Assembly: GCA_024760905.1 (NCBI GenBank)
Contig: CM045733.1
Coordinates: 35,233,501-35,297,500, forward strand
DNA from: Plotosus lineatus
Lineage: Eukaryota > Chordata > Actinopteri > Siluriformes > Plotosidae
Length of the DNA: 64,000 nucleotides
Direction of reading: 5' to 3'
A program made the position numbers and the translations under genes. Below are positions 24,259 to 34,820 of this stretch, in pieces (position 1 is the stretch's first letter; each line of letters begins with the position of its first letter). The notes beneath the pieces are model-generated. The model ran no database searches. It was not told the origin of the DNA and saw only the letters and a list, made by a program, of their open reading frames with translations.

Positions 24259-24917
24259 TTTAGCCATTTTAAGGGGCATAAAGGACTAGAACACCTCAGA
24301 ATGATAGGACTGTCTAAAAACTCCTTATCAAAACACTGTATTTACCCATTAAAATAGATATACTGCAAGTGTAGTTATGTCAGGAGAAGGTCTTTTTAAA
24401 GATTTTTAAAGCAAAACATAAGGCCTGTGTGTTTAACATCACCCTTCAAAATTATTGGTTGAGCATATGCTTCCAAAGCTGTTACTTTATACCGCAATAA
24501 CCTTTGCAGTAGGCATGAACAATATACTGGCAATTATATCAACTGGAATTGATAGTGACAGGTTATTTTTACATGCTTCTATATTGGAATGTTCCACTTT
24601 GCAGTTCATTAACTTTGCAATTAAAACCAGAAGAATTATGCAGATTTAAATGTGCTGATCAGACTTCTCTTTCTGATAATGTGTTTTTAGAACTATTTTT
24701 TCAGTATGTTTTCTGATATGCTGGGATATTTTGAAAATGTTCATTCTGCTGATCATTTAATCTTAAAGTGAGACAATTATTCAATTACTGTATTTGTATT
24801 ATGTTTGTTAACAAACAGGAAGTTGTCTCATTCGTTAAGATAATCATAATAATCCTGATCTCTCTCTCTCTCTGTCTCTGCCTGTCTGTTTCTGTGTGTA
24901 TGTGTGTCCCATTTCAG
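24259..24917. other. AT-rich stretch, nothing recognised
   Basis: No exon, repeat family or RNA is recognised up to the pyrimidine-rich run (ctctctctctctgtctctgcc, about 24860-24880) that precedes the candidate acceptor at 24917. Confidence 0.5.
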
Positions 24918-25440
24918 ATCATTTGCAAAGTGAACTTCCTTTACTCTTTATCTGAAGTCAGATATAGAATGTGGTACACAATGCAGGCCTTTCCCTTGGT
25001 GCTGGAACCAAACAGGGAGAAGGATATGAGCTGAAAGAGAACATTACCGATGCAACCAGATGTTTGTGCCGACCACTGCTATGGGATCTCTTCATACCTC
25101 AGGCTTGGGTATGATTCCTCAGCACGGGCTTGCTGACAGCCATTTCCCCTCCCATGGTGGTTTATACCGAAGTCAGGATCAGTGTTGTTTGTGTTCCATA
25201 AAGACAATTCAGATTTATTCTAATGTTTTTGGCCAGTGGTAATAGATTTTCTGGTCCTGTAATATTTAGGTTCAACCTGCCTTCAGACACATACGTGCAT
25301 TTATGTATGTCCACTATACAGAATCTCTACATAACTGAACAATGACCGAGTTGATATAAAAGTCAGTTCGAATGTTAAATTATTTACACCTACATTAAAT
25401 TGATCATAAAGCAACTTCAGCCTTCTGTTTATGACCAATA

Positions 25441-28400
25441 GACATCGCCAGGTGTTGCAGATGCAGCCATGAGGCGGGGGGGGCACTAACCAGTGTCTCT
25501 CCCCCTTATGCCGGTCCCAAGCCCGGATAAATGCAGAGGGTTGCGACAGGAAGGGCATCCGGCGTAAAACTTCTGCCACATTTAAAAATGCAAATGATCA
25601 AAACAAAATTCATACCGGATCGGTCGAGGGCGGGGTTAACAAACGACCGCCATCAGTGCTGTCAACCAACAGGGTGCTGATGGAAATTGGACTACTGTTA
25701 AGACGTCGAAGAAGGAGAGGCGGAGGCGTGTCCGTAGGCAGAGAGAGAAGAGGAAATGCGTGAGCCTCGGACTGAGAGTAGGGACTTTGAATGTTGGAAC
25801 TATGCAAGGAAAAGATAGGAGCTGGCTGACATGATGCAGAGGAGGAAGGTGGACATACTGTGTGTTCAGGAGACAAGGTGGAAAGGTAGAAAGGCTAAAA
25901 GCTTAGGAGCAGGGTTTAAACTGTTTTATAATGGTGTGGATGGGAAGAGAAATGGAGTAGGAGTCATCTTGAAGGAGAGGGTTTGTCAGGAATGTTCTAG
26001 AAGTGAAAAGAGTGTCAGACAGAGTGATGAGTCTCAAGTTAGAAATTGAAGGCGTGATAGTCAATGTTGTTAGTGCTTATGCCCCACAGGCAGGATGTAA
26101 GCTAGAAGAGAAGGAGAGATTCTGGAGTGGGTTAGATGAAGTGATGCAGAGTACCCCAGAGGTGAAAGAGTGGTCATTGGAGCAGACTTCAATGGACATT
26201 TCAGTACAGGAAACAGGGGACGAGGAAGTGATGGGCAGGTTTGGTATCCAGGACAGGAACACAGAAGGACAGATGTTGATCGATTTTGCAAAAAGGATGG
26301 AAATGGCTGTGGTGAATACTTTCTTCCAGAAGAAACAGAAGCATAGGGTGACTTATGAAAGCGGAGGTAAGAGCACACAGGTAGACTACATCTTGTGTAG
26401 GCGATGTAATTTGAAGGAAGTCAGTGACTGCAAAGTAGTAGTGGGTGAGAGTGTTGCCAAACAGCATAGGATGGTGGTGTGCAGGATGACACTGATGGTG
26501 AGAAAGGTGAAAAAGGCAAAGGTAGAGCAGAAGACAAAGTGGTGGAAGCTGAAAAGGAAGAGTGTCGTGTTGTCTTCAAGGAGGAGTTGAAACAGGCTTT
26601 GGGTAGTCAGGAAGTGCTTCCAGAGGACTGGACAACCACAGCCAATGTGATCAGGGGAGAGCGGTAGGAGAGTATTTGGTGTGTCCTCTGGAAGGAAAGT
26701 AGATAAGGAAACTTGGTGGTGGAATGAGGAAGTGCAGGAGTGTGTACAAAAGAAGAGGTTAGCCAAGAAGAAATGGGACATTGAGAGGACTGAAGAGAGT
26801 AAACAGGAGTACAGGGAGACACAGCGCAAAGGCGAAGGTAGCAGTGTCAAAGGCCAAACAGAGGGCATATGATGACTTGTATGATAGGTTGAACAGTAAG
26901 GAGGGAGAAAATGATCTATACAGGTTAGCACAGCAGAGAAATAGAGATGGGAAAGACGTGCAGCAAGTTAGAGTGATAAAGGACAGAGAGGAAATGTATT
27001 GACTGATGACAGAAGTGTGCTGGGAAGATGGAAAGAGTACTTTGAAGAGCTGATGAATGAGGAAAATGAGAGAGAAAAAAGAGTAGAAGGGGTGACCGTT
27101 GAGGAGCAGGAAGTAGCAAAGATTAGTAAGGGAGAAGTGAGGAGGGCATTGAAGAGGATGAAGAGTGGAAAGGCAGTTGGCCCTGATGACATACCAGTTG
27201 AGGTATGGAAGTGTCTAGGGGAGGTAGCAGTAGATTTTCTGACAAGAATATTCAACAAGGTCTTAGAAAGTGAGCAGATGCCAGAGGAATGGAGGAGAAG
27301 TGTGCTTGTGCCCATTTTTAAGAACAAGGGCGATGTACAGAGTTGTGGCAACTACAGAGGGATAAAGTTGATGAGCCATACAATGAAGCTATGGGAAAGA
27401 ATAGTGGAAGCAAGACTAAGGGCAGAGGTCAGCATTTGTGAACAACAGTTTGGTTTCATGCCAAGAAAGAGCACCACAGATGCAGTGTTTGCTTTGAGGA
27501 TGTTAATAGAGAAGTACAGAGAAGGTCAGAAGGAGCTGCATTGTGCCTTTGTGGATCTGGAGAAAGCATATGACAGGGTGCCGAGAGAAGAACTGTGGTA
27601 TTGTATGAGAAAGTCTGGAGTGACAGAGAAGTATGTTAGAGTGGTGCAGGACATGTATGATAGATGTAAGACAGTGGTGAGGTGTGCTGTCGGTGTGACA
27701 GAAGAGTTCAAGGTGGAGGTGGGACTACATCAAGGGTCAGCTCTCAGCCCCTTCTTGTTTGCTATGGTGATGGACAGGCTAACAGATGAGGTTAGACAAG
27801 AATCTCCATGGACTATGATGTTTGCAGATGACATTGTGATCTGTAGTGAGAGCAGAGACCAAGTGGAGGAAAATCTAGAGAGGTGGAGGTATGCCCTGGA
27901 AAGGAGGGGGTTGAAGGGTAGTCTTAGGAAGAGAGAATACATGTGTGTGAACGACAAGGACCCAAGAGGAACTTTGAGGTTACAGGGGGCAGAGATAAAG
28001 AAGGTGGAGGATTTTAAGTACTTAGGCTCAACAATCCAGAGCAATGGAGAGTGTGGAAAAGAGGTGAAGAAGCGCGTGCAGGCAGGTTGGAATGGATGGA
28101 GAAAAGTGTCCGGTGTGATGTGTGATAGGAGAGTATCGGCAAGAATGAAGGGAAAAGTGTACAAGACGGTGATGAGGCCAGCAATGTTGTATGGTTTAGA
28201 GACAGTGGCCCTGGGGAAAAGACAGGAGTCAGAGTTGGAGGTAGCAGAGATGAAAATGTTGAGGTTCTCTTTGGGAGTAACGAGGATGGATAGGATCAGA
28301 AATGAGTACATCAGAGGGACAGCACATGTTAGATGTTTTGGAGACAAAGTCAGAGAGGCTAGATTGAGATGGTTTGGACATGTACAGAGGAGGGATAGTG

Positions 28401-28603
28401 AGTATATTGGTCGTAGGATGCTGAGGTTGGAACTACCAGGCAAAAGGCCCAGAGGAAGACCAAAGAGAAGATTTATGGATGCAGTGAAGGCGGACATGAA
28501 AGTCGTTGGAGTAGGAGTAGAAGATGCAGAGGATAGGGAGAGATGGAGGCAGATCATTTGCTGTGGCGACCCCTGAAGGGAACAGCCGAAAGGAAAAGAA
28601 GAA
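25441..28603 (+). mobile_element. near full-length RTE-clade LINE with 18-bp TSD
   Basis: Flanked by agacatcgccaggtgttg at 25440-25457 and 28603-28620, so both ends are defined. The 5' UTR (gccatgaggcgggggggg, ccggataaatgcagagggtt) recurs in copies at 56.3 and 58.4 kb. The endonuclease (VQETRWKGRK near 25871; SAYAPQAGCKLEE; QVDYILCRRC) and linker are split by several 1-2-base shifts (around 26020, 26200, 26590-26670, 26830 and 26995). From 26999 to 28576 there is an uninterrupted frame: [48 protein letters not shown] (27821-27832), YLGSTIQ, and the ICCGDP end. A short tail with AAG repeats closes it. Probably inactive because of the endonuclease breaks, but recent. Confidence 0.93.
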
Positions 28604-28817
28604 GACATCGCCAGGTGTTGGACGGCTTCCCTGTTAGACAAACTGAAATTCTACACATTAACGTCATTATCATTGTTTCATTTCATATCCAATTCATATC
28701 CTGCAGTACAGAGCCAAAAAAGTTGTCAAGCATTTACAGACTGCACTCTAATAATGGACACGTGCCACTTTCATTAATCTGCCATATTAATTTTGAGTAT
28801 AAAAATTGTTTTATTTG

Positions 28818-28843
28818 AATAAAATGTTTACTTGACCAATAAA
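28818..28843 (+). terminator. sobp: paired poly(A) signals
   Basis: AATAAA at 28818-28823 and again at 28838-28843, followed within 15 nt by ttgtgtcttttttattt, a GT/T-rich downstream element. This is the textbook layout of a polymerase II 3' end. It lies outside the RTE copy, in unique sequence. It probably ends the candidate sobp 3' UTR exon. Confidence 0.55.
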
Positions 28844-28946
28844 GTTACTTTATTGTGTCTTTTTTATTTCTTGTTTTTCGTAAGCATTTTGACAATACAA
28901 AAATTAGAATAATGTATTCTATTGTTACCAGAACGTCTGAATAATA

Positions 28947-29546
28947 CTCACTGACTCACTCACTCGTTTGCTTAATCCTGTTCGAGTTGATATCTCAGCT
29001 GACACTGGACGAAGGTGGACTACACCCTGAACAGCTTGCCGATCATTGCAAGGCCAACATGCACACCTCAGAGCAATTTGGAACAGCCATATAACCTATT
29101 CTGCCTGTCTTTGGTCTCTGGGAGGAAACCGGAGTACCCGGTGAAAATCTACACAAGCTTATAACTGGTACGTAATTGCACGAATCATGCCTAGTGGCTA
29201 GAAGGCCCATCTCACAGCAAGAAGGTAAGAAGGGTTTGAGTCTTGGGCTCAACAAGGGCATTTCTGTGTGGAGTTTGCATGTGCTCTAAATACTTGTGTG
29301 GGATTCCTCTGGATACACAGGTTTCCTCATCAGTCCAAAAACATGGAGATTAGTTAACTCTAACTGGCTGTTCCTAATTGCCCTTTGTTTAAATGTGTGT
29401 GAATGGTTGAGTGCGTCTTTACCCTGCGATGGCCTGGTGATCTGTTCAGTATGTACCCCATCTTCACCCAGTGTTGGCTTTGATAAGCTCCAACCTTCCC
29501 AGGAACCTAGTAGGATTATGTGGTTTGGTAAATGAATGAATGAGTC
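28947..29546. mobile_element. inverted pair of L2/V-SINE-type repeats
   Basis: 28947-29160 reads on the minus strand (complement of ctccggtttcctcccag at its right part), and 29190-29546 on the plus strand (gtttgagtcttgggctcaac, gtggagtttgcatgt, tcctcatcagtccaaaaacatg, then tgatctgttcagtatgtacccc). The plus copy ends aatgaatgaatgag. Both are diverged. Confidence 0.65.
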
Positions 29547-29837
29547 ATGGATTATCTTTATTTTGATGTAATTATATAGTTGTACAGTGACAAAATGAAT
29601 TACTGCTGGTGTTCATTTGAGCAGAATTACAACATATTGTTGAAATACAATTGTTGGTTGTTGGAAAACGTACCATCGTCTACTGGATAAACTAATTGGT
29701 CTGGTCTGGTACCTTCCGAGCCGTAGGATGACTCTTGGCGACCTGCCATGAAGGATAACGCCTTGAATATCATCTTTATGGAGGTTTTCTTGGCAAGGAT
29801 AGTGCAGTGGTTTGCCATTGCCTTCTGCACAATGCGA

Positions 29838-30031
29838 ACCTACAGGCAATTTAGACCAGCCAATTAGCCTACTGTGCATGTTTTTTGGACTATGGGTGGA
29901 AACTGGAGGAAATCCACGCGAGCACGGGAAGAACATGCAAACTCTGCACAGAAACGCACAGGCCTGGAATCGAACCCCAGCCTTCTTGCTGTGACGCAGA
30001 CGTGCTAACCACTACATCACCGTGCCACCCT
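29838..30031 (-). mobile_element. V-SINE-type tRNA-derived SINE
   Basis: On the minus strand it starts gggtggcacggtgatgtagt, has a B box gggttcgattcc and a body with gagtttgcatgttcttcccg and gtccaaaaaacatgc. It lacks the 3' tail. Confidence 0.75.
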
Positions 30032-31820
30032 TTAAATTAATTAGGACCTTTCAAAACCAATGCCAGTGTGGAGTCGTCTCTTTGATACTTCTCTACATTA
30101 TGAAATTAAAAGGTAATAAAAAAATGTTAATGCTCTCTTTTCAGAAGTGGGTGGGCTCACCACCCCACACCCCCAACCCACTTTTGACTTAGTGGCCTTC
30201 CAAACAGCACTAATTTTCAATCATACATTGTTCAACATTTATCATTCACAGCATACTCCCTGGCCCCCACCCACTGGCCCACTTTTTAGCATTTTGTTTA
30301 GTTCAAAGCTAGAGATGAAGTTACACTTACCAGTTGCCTTTAACTCCGTAGTGCTCAATAAGGGATTGTAATACAAGCGGTGGGTGAAATTGCTATTAAA
30401 AAAGATGGAGGTTCACAGCTCTTGGCAACACTCGCTGTAAAGACCCGTCCTACTAAGTTGCCAGTAAATTTCTTTTTTTGGTTTATGCATATATTGTTTA
30501 TCAGTAAAAGGATATGATTGAGCAAAATTACCTCACAGCAAATTAGATCACTTTTTCTTCTGATGGTGGTCATATATCTCTCCTGTATCATGTTAACTAC
30601 CAACCTGGGAGGATGATTTACAAACACACGCTTTCCTACACTGGAGAAATTGGGCCAAAATGAGTCGCTCTGCTCCTGATTTCACTCTTTGTAGTTGGGA
30701 GTATGAGTTTTATGGTCTCTAAGAGCCTTTTGAGGGAGACTTTGGAGTAATCTGAAACCCAATCTTGGTCCCGAATGCTTTCTTACAGTGAAACCTGAGC
30801 AGTGCTAAGAATTTTTATGTTGTATTTGAGTACCTAAATTGCTGTATACTTCAGCGGCAGGGAGGAGCCTTGTTCTACTTAGAGTTCTTTATATAATATG
30901 GAAACAGTAAAGCCTCGAGATAGAAAATGTAGTTTCTTGCCTTGCTTTTTGATGGTGTTGTGTAAATCCTTGTAAATTTAATGTTTGCCTCATTGGACAA
31001 CTTTCCTATCTTTTCCAATGATCAAATGGGGTATGTTTGGAGTAAAGACTAATTGCTCAAATCTGAAAATATATATATATTATTTTTTTTAATCTTTTCT
31101 GCATCAGCTAAAAAATAACCACAGCAAACTGTACAAATGATATCCCTATTGTTCTTACAATAAATCAAGTGTTAAATGGTATACCAAGTGTGTATCACTG
31201 CAATGATATCTGCACACCAATTCTACATGATGTCAGTGATTACATTCAAAATGGCAGAAATAAGGGAAGTTTGTACCGTAGTAGGCTTGCAGAGGGGAGC
31301 GGACACCAGAGGTCTGTTTAAAGAGTAAACAACTACAAACCCAGTGTTGGACACCAGCGCTTAAAAATGGAAAAAGACTGGCTGATAACTGCTGGATAAG
31401 GAGACCTATACTGCCACCTAGAGAAAATAGAATGGCAAAGGGGCCACTAATGTTGATCCACCAAATTAAAGTGAATTAAAGAACTCATTCTTAAACATAT
31501 TTAAATCAACATAAATTTTGAAGCATTCGATCATATATCACATTCTACAACAATATTACACTTAGTTAGCTTATGGCTAGTCTAGAAAACAACTTTCATT
31601 CATTAATTTTTGGAGCTGCTGGGTACACCCAGGACAGCTCGATAGGCCATTGCACAAACACACAAAAAAAACAACTTATGTTTACTCAAATTTCTTGGGG
31701 AGATTTTTGGAAGGTTCTTACAAACATCTGATATTTAATAATAATAACAAGATTGTCACTCAGATTGCAAGGAAACTTAGCATGTATAATGTAGCAAACA
31801 GGCCCTATATGGGTGCTGGT
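30032..31820. other. intergenic, no gene seen
   Basis: AT-rich sequence with no convincing coding region. 31620-31820 contains a dispersed-repeat piece (agcatgtataatgtagcaaacaggcc) related to 12370-12400 and is the target of the SINE that follows. Confidence 0.5.
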
Positions 31821-32115
31821 CCATTCATTCATTCATTTTCTGTACCCGTTTAATCCTAATTAGGGTCACAGGGAGGCTGGCCCCCATCACAGCTGACTCC
31901 GGGCAAGGGCAGAGTAAACCTTGGACAGCTCACCAGGCCATCACAGGGTGGAAACATGCTGACGGCTACGCAGCTATTCTTGTCGAAAGTCAGCAATGGT
32001 ACTTTTACATGCCTCACGCCATAGACAGTGAGAGACATGGCCGGCCTTTGATAACCCGTTGGGGGGACAGTGACAATCCGTTGAGAGTGGGGCTTGAACC
32101 CCCAACCTTAGGATC

Positions 32116-32698
32116 TGTAAAAGTGCATCATATTATCATGTACTTTAGTACAAACACTGCCGTATATAACGGTACAATGGTACTTTGTTTTTCTATGTTT
32201 TGCTATACTTAAATGCCTGCTGAGAATAATCAAATAATATGCTTAAGGGGCCATTCTGCATGTCAATTGTAAAAGTGCATATTCAGACACACTGAGCCGT
32301 TGGGGGTCTGTGTGCAATTCAGCAGTTTCTAAATCCGAAGGTCTCCTCACTTCCTCACAATTTCCTCACTTCCTCATTTCGAGATCAGGAGGCGACAGCG
32401 TGAAACTGATGTGTGAGGGGTGTGTGGGGGTTGTGAGGCACCCGGATAGAGCCCAGACTTATCGCATCCTGTTGAGGCAACGACACAGCGTAGACCCAGC
32501 CCCAAACCAGGAAGAGGGAACCTGCTCTGAAGCCCTTAAAAGCACACACCCGCGAGTGGGGCCCCAGACCTTAACGAGCGTGTCTTTTATGCATGTTTGT
32601 TGGGTCTCCGTCCTCTGCAGACGACGCAATAAAGCTTCTCATATTCAACTCAAAACCAGTCTCCAGTCGTCTTCTTCCACATTCAACGGATCCTAACA
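32116..32698 (+). repeat. 5' LTR
   Basis: Begins TGTAAAAG and ends CCTAACA. TATA-like cttaaaag at 32535-32542; AATAAA at 32628-32633. It carries several cttcctca direct repeats (32347-32380) in presumed U3. By eye no difference from the 3' LTR was found. The R boundaries are not determined. Confidence 0.95.
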
Positions 32699-32702
32699 GT
32701 TT

Positions 32703-32720
32703 TGGGGGCTCGTCCGGGAT
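32703..32720 (+). promoter_or_regulatory. primer binding site, tRNA-Pro type
   Basis: TGGGGGCTCGTCCGGGAT starts 4 nt after the LTR. This 18-mer is the classical proline-tRNA primer site used by murine-leukaemia-type retroviruses. Confidence 0.93.
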
Positions 32721-32804
32721 GTGGTAGAGGAACGTGAGTTGAGGAAATTCGACCCAAACTTTTTCCTCATGAACCAAGGAGAAGGACACAGGCCGGCAAC
32801 CACT

Positions 32805-32815
32805 AACAGGTAAGC
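32805..32815 (+). promoter_or_regulatory. proviral major splice donor
   Basis: AACAG|GTAAGC (GT at 32810) shortly after the primer site is a near-consensus donor. A matching acceptor, ttctttcag at 37821-37829, lies 78 nt before the env start at 37908. Together they would give a spliced env RNA. Confidence 0.6.
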
Positions 32816-33084
32816 AGAACCTGTTTAAATCGAACTCTGCATATTGACTAAACTAAAAACTGTGTCCTCTCCGGAAGTTTGAAGGAAAAGGATTAAAAGA
32901 GTTGTATGAGAACCTAATTTTAAGATTTAAGGTAAATTAAGAATAAACATAGACGCGCCTTGGAGGTGGCGTGCCCTCCCGGTCTCTGACGAGGGGCCGT
33001 GGTAATGGCTGGGTTGGAGTCCCGGGGGATTGAAGGCTCCCCAAAGTACCACGTCAGTGCTATATAAAACTGTACGTCATAGTC

Positions 33085-33260
33085 GGGTGAAAGGCCCTCA
33101 ACGGATTAGCCGTTGAAAGCATGCGTCTATGTGGGTGAAAGGCCCCCAATACGCTGAGGTATTGGAAGCATTAGTAATTGGGTGAAAGGCCCTCAACGGA
33201 TTAGCCGTTGAAAGCATTATTTGGGTGAAAGGCCCCCAACACGCTGAGGTGTTGGAAGCA
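33085..33260 (+). ncRNA. four tandem hairpins in the proviral leader
   Basis: Two alternating units, A-B-A-B, each starting gggtgaaaggcc. Type A stems: TCAACGG/CCGTTGA with loop ATTAG (33098-33116 and 33193-33211). Type B stems: CCAATAC/GTATTGG (33146-33165) and CCAACAC/GTGTTGG (33236-33255), both with loop GCTGAG. The two B stems differ by a U-A to C-G pair swap, which keeps pairing. The position after the splice donor is where retroviruses place packaging and dimerisation signals. That role is inferred. Confidence 0.75.
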
Positions 33261-33284
33261 TTAAAGAGAATAATAGAGTGTGAT

Positions 33285-33393
33285 ATTAATTGTAGTGTTT
33301 TCTGTTTTATGTGTGTGTTGTGTGGCCACGTGCGTGACGTTAATTGTATTGTTTTCTATTTCATGTATGTACTGTGTTGCAACGTGTGTTGTG
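33285..33393 (+). repeat. 54-bp tandem duplication in the leader
   Basis: ttaattgta.tgttttct.ttt.atgt at 33286 is repeated at 33340 with scattered changes. It immediately follows the hairpin array. Confidence 0.7.
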
Positions 33394-33680
33394 TGTGAGG
33401 GAAAGTGGGAAGAATAAAATTCAGAGGTGTCAAGAGGGACGCTGACGTTTGACAGTGTCTTAACTGGGCAGAGAAACAGACAGAGGAAACCTAGCGGTGT
33501 TAACATAATCTGTCTGTGCGGTGGAAACCTAACGGTGACAACACAAGCCGCCTGCCGTGGTTAATTGGGTCAGTCACTCAGTCTAGTACTGACGACTGAC
33601 TGGCTGTGAACGTCTAAACAGTCCCAATCCGGGAGAGTGAACGGGTGTACCCGCGCTCTCTGGCCTCTGAGTTAAGAAAT

Positions 33681-33974
33681 ATGGAGGGTGAATTTGATAA
33701 AGAAATAAATGAACGGGGGCTAGGTCATGAACCCCTGAAGCCATTATATGCACAGATTGAGAACACCTTGAAATCAGTGGAGCTAAAGAGCACACTGAAA
33801 CAGAAAAATAAAGTTGTAGATGAAACCAGACGAAAGCTGCATGAGCTGGTGACGTCTAAAAATAAACAGTTGGAGGACAGTGGCCACTTAGGATCCTGGT
33901 TATGGGAAAAGGTTAAAGAATACTCAAGAAAAAAAAAAAAAAAAAAAGAGAGCAGGGAGAGAAGGCGAATTTAA
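33681..33974 (+). CDS. leader reading frame of unknown function
   Basis: An open frame of about 97 codons that may start at 33681 (ATGGAGGGTG after ttaagaaat) and is open back to at least 33645. The product is rich in Lys and Glu, looks helical, and ends in a basic tract (SRKKKKKKESRERRRI). The lysine run comes from an A-run at about 33930-33949 that could have shifted the frame. I do not recognise it. It may be a leader protein, as some fish retroviruses place an extra gene before gag, or chance. Confidence 0.35.
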   Translation: MEGEFDKEINERGLGHEPLKPLYAQIENTLKSVELKSTLKQKNKVVDETRRKLHELVTSKNKQLEDSGHLGSWLWEKVKEYSRKKKKKKESRERRRI

Positions 33975-34243
33975 TGTTTAGACCCAAGCTGAAAAAGGAG
34001 GTGGAGGAAATGGAGAACGCACAGCAGGGGTGGACGAATCTCACGGTCTGCTGGCAGAGTGTCACGCATCTTCACCATTTCCAGTCGAAGGAAAAATCAA
34101 AAGGAGCGGTAACAGCACCTGACACTGAACCTACGCGCCCCACACCATACATACCCCCAACACCCAGCGTTAACAGTGTAGATCTTCTCACAGGACCAGA
34201 GAGAATAAATAAATACAAATACATATTTCATGCATCAACATGA
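33974..34243 (+). CDS. leader reading frame 2, proline-rich end
   Basis: 89 codons overlapping the previous stop by one base. It starts MFRPKLKKEVEEMENAQQGW and has a Pro/Thr-rich segment (TEPTRPTPYIPPTP) like the spacer regions of Gag, but no Gag domain is recognisable. It may be the continuation of the preceding frame after a shift in the A-run. Function unknown. Confidence 0.3.
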   Translation: MFRPKLKKEVEEMENAQQGWTNLTVCWQSVTHLHHFQSKEKSKGAVTAPDTEPTRPTPYIPPTPSVNSVDLLTGPERINKYKYIFHAST

Positions 34244-34500
34244 CTGGCACAGGTCAGATACTAGGAAATTTAAACGCCACTGAATGGTGCACAAGCATGA
34301 ATACAACGAATATTGGTTTTGACCCTTTATCAGGAAGTGATATATGGTGGTGGTGTGGAGACAGTAGGCTGTTTGATAGGTTGCCACGTAATAAAACTGG
34401 TGTATGTGCTATCGTTACCTCGTTACTTCCAGTATCAATATACCCTACAACAGCAGAACACTTATTAAAAGAAGTAAATAGTGTATTACCAGGTGCCTAG
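34240..34500 (+). pseudogene. env surface-subunit-like fragment, misplaced before gag
   Basis: 86 codons containing SGSDIWWWCGDSRLFDRLPR and an N-K-T glycosylation site, then CAIVTSLLPVSIYP. The WWxCG plus basic-Leu-Pro plus CA-V-LL-P pattern is what I associate with the C-terminal part of Env surface subunits of fish gamma-type retroviruses. The equivalent motif is not apparent in the env at 37908-39514. The frame ends in TAG directly followed by an A17 run (34500-34517), as if copied from a polyadenylated RNA. Assignment is by motif only. Confidence 0.4.
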
Positions 34501-34820
34501 AAAAAAAAAAAAAAAAAGTGAATGAGCTCGGTTTATTAGGGAAAGAACGGAGGGACGGACTCCCCTGTCTATAGACTGAACAGCCGTGGATGAATGAACG
34601 TGTGTGTGAATGGAGGATGTAATCCTTGATTAACCTCCTCATATAAATAACTGTGGGATCAATATGAGTTTTTGTTGATGCGGAGGCAAGAACCCTCCAC
34701 CTGAAAAGGTAGAAGCTTGAGGGTTACCACAGAAATAATTAATCTTTGTCCCATAGGAAAAGATAAACCAGTGTTAGGACACCCTAGGTGCAACAAACCA
34801 CTGGTCCAAATTGGGTTAAA

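Larger units (their letters stand above)
24918..28865 (+). other. sobp: candidate sobp 3' UTR exon, interrupted by an RTE insertion
   Basis: Seen: a strong acceptor (pyrimidine-rich tract, then gtgtcccatttcag|ATC) at 24917; non-repetitive sequence at 24918-25440; an RTE insertion with target duplication; non-repetitive sequence at 28621-28800; then two AATAAA signals followed by a T/GT-rich stretch. The sobp stop codon at 16099-16101 is followed at once by AAGCACAG|GTATTC (GT at 16109), a usable donor. Inference: a last noncoding exon joined 7 nt after the stop, with an 8.8-kb intron. Too close to the stop to trigger nonsense-mediated decay. It could instead be an unrelated noncoding transcript. 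Confidence 0.4.

Noticed and set aside
24455..25034. small open frames near 24.5-25.0 kb as protein genes
   Set aside because: No conserved motif, no good context; better explained as intron and noncoding exon sequence.
27730..28641. 303-codon frame on the minus strand over the RTE copy
   Set aside because: Antisense shadow of the reverse transcriptase; the plus strand has the RT motifs. The same applies to long frames opposite the copies at 17.8-19.6, 23.0-23.7, 47.5-48.3 and 60.4-61.2 kb.
32310..32696. 128-codon open frame in the LTR (again at 39928-40314)
   Set aside because: It looks like two identical genes only because it lies in both LTRs. It runs to the LTR edge, has no recognisable domain and overlaps U3/R control sequence, so there is no support for a superantigen-type LTR gene.
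33085..33260. CRISPR-like array of repeats and spacers
   Set aside because: Only four units in two alternating types, inside a vertebrate provirus leader; no unique spacers of constant length.
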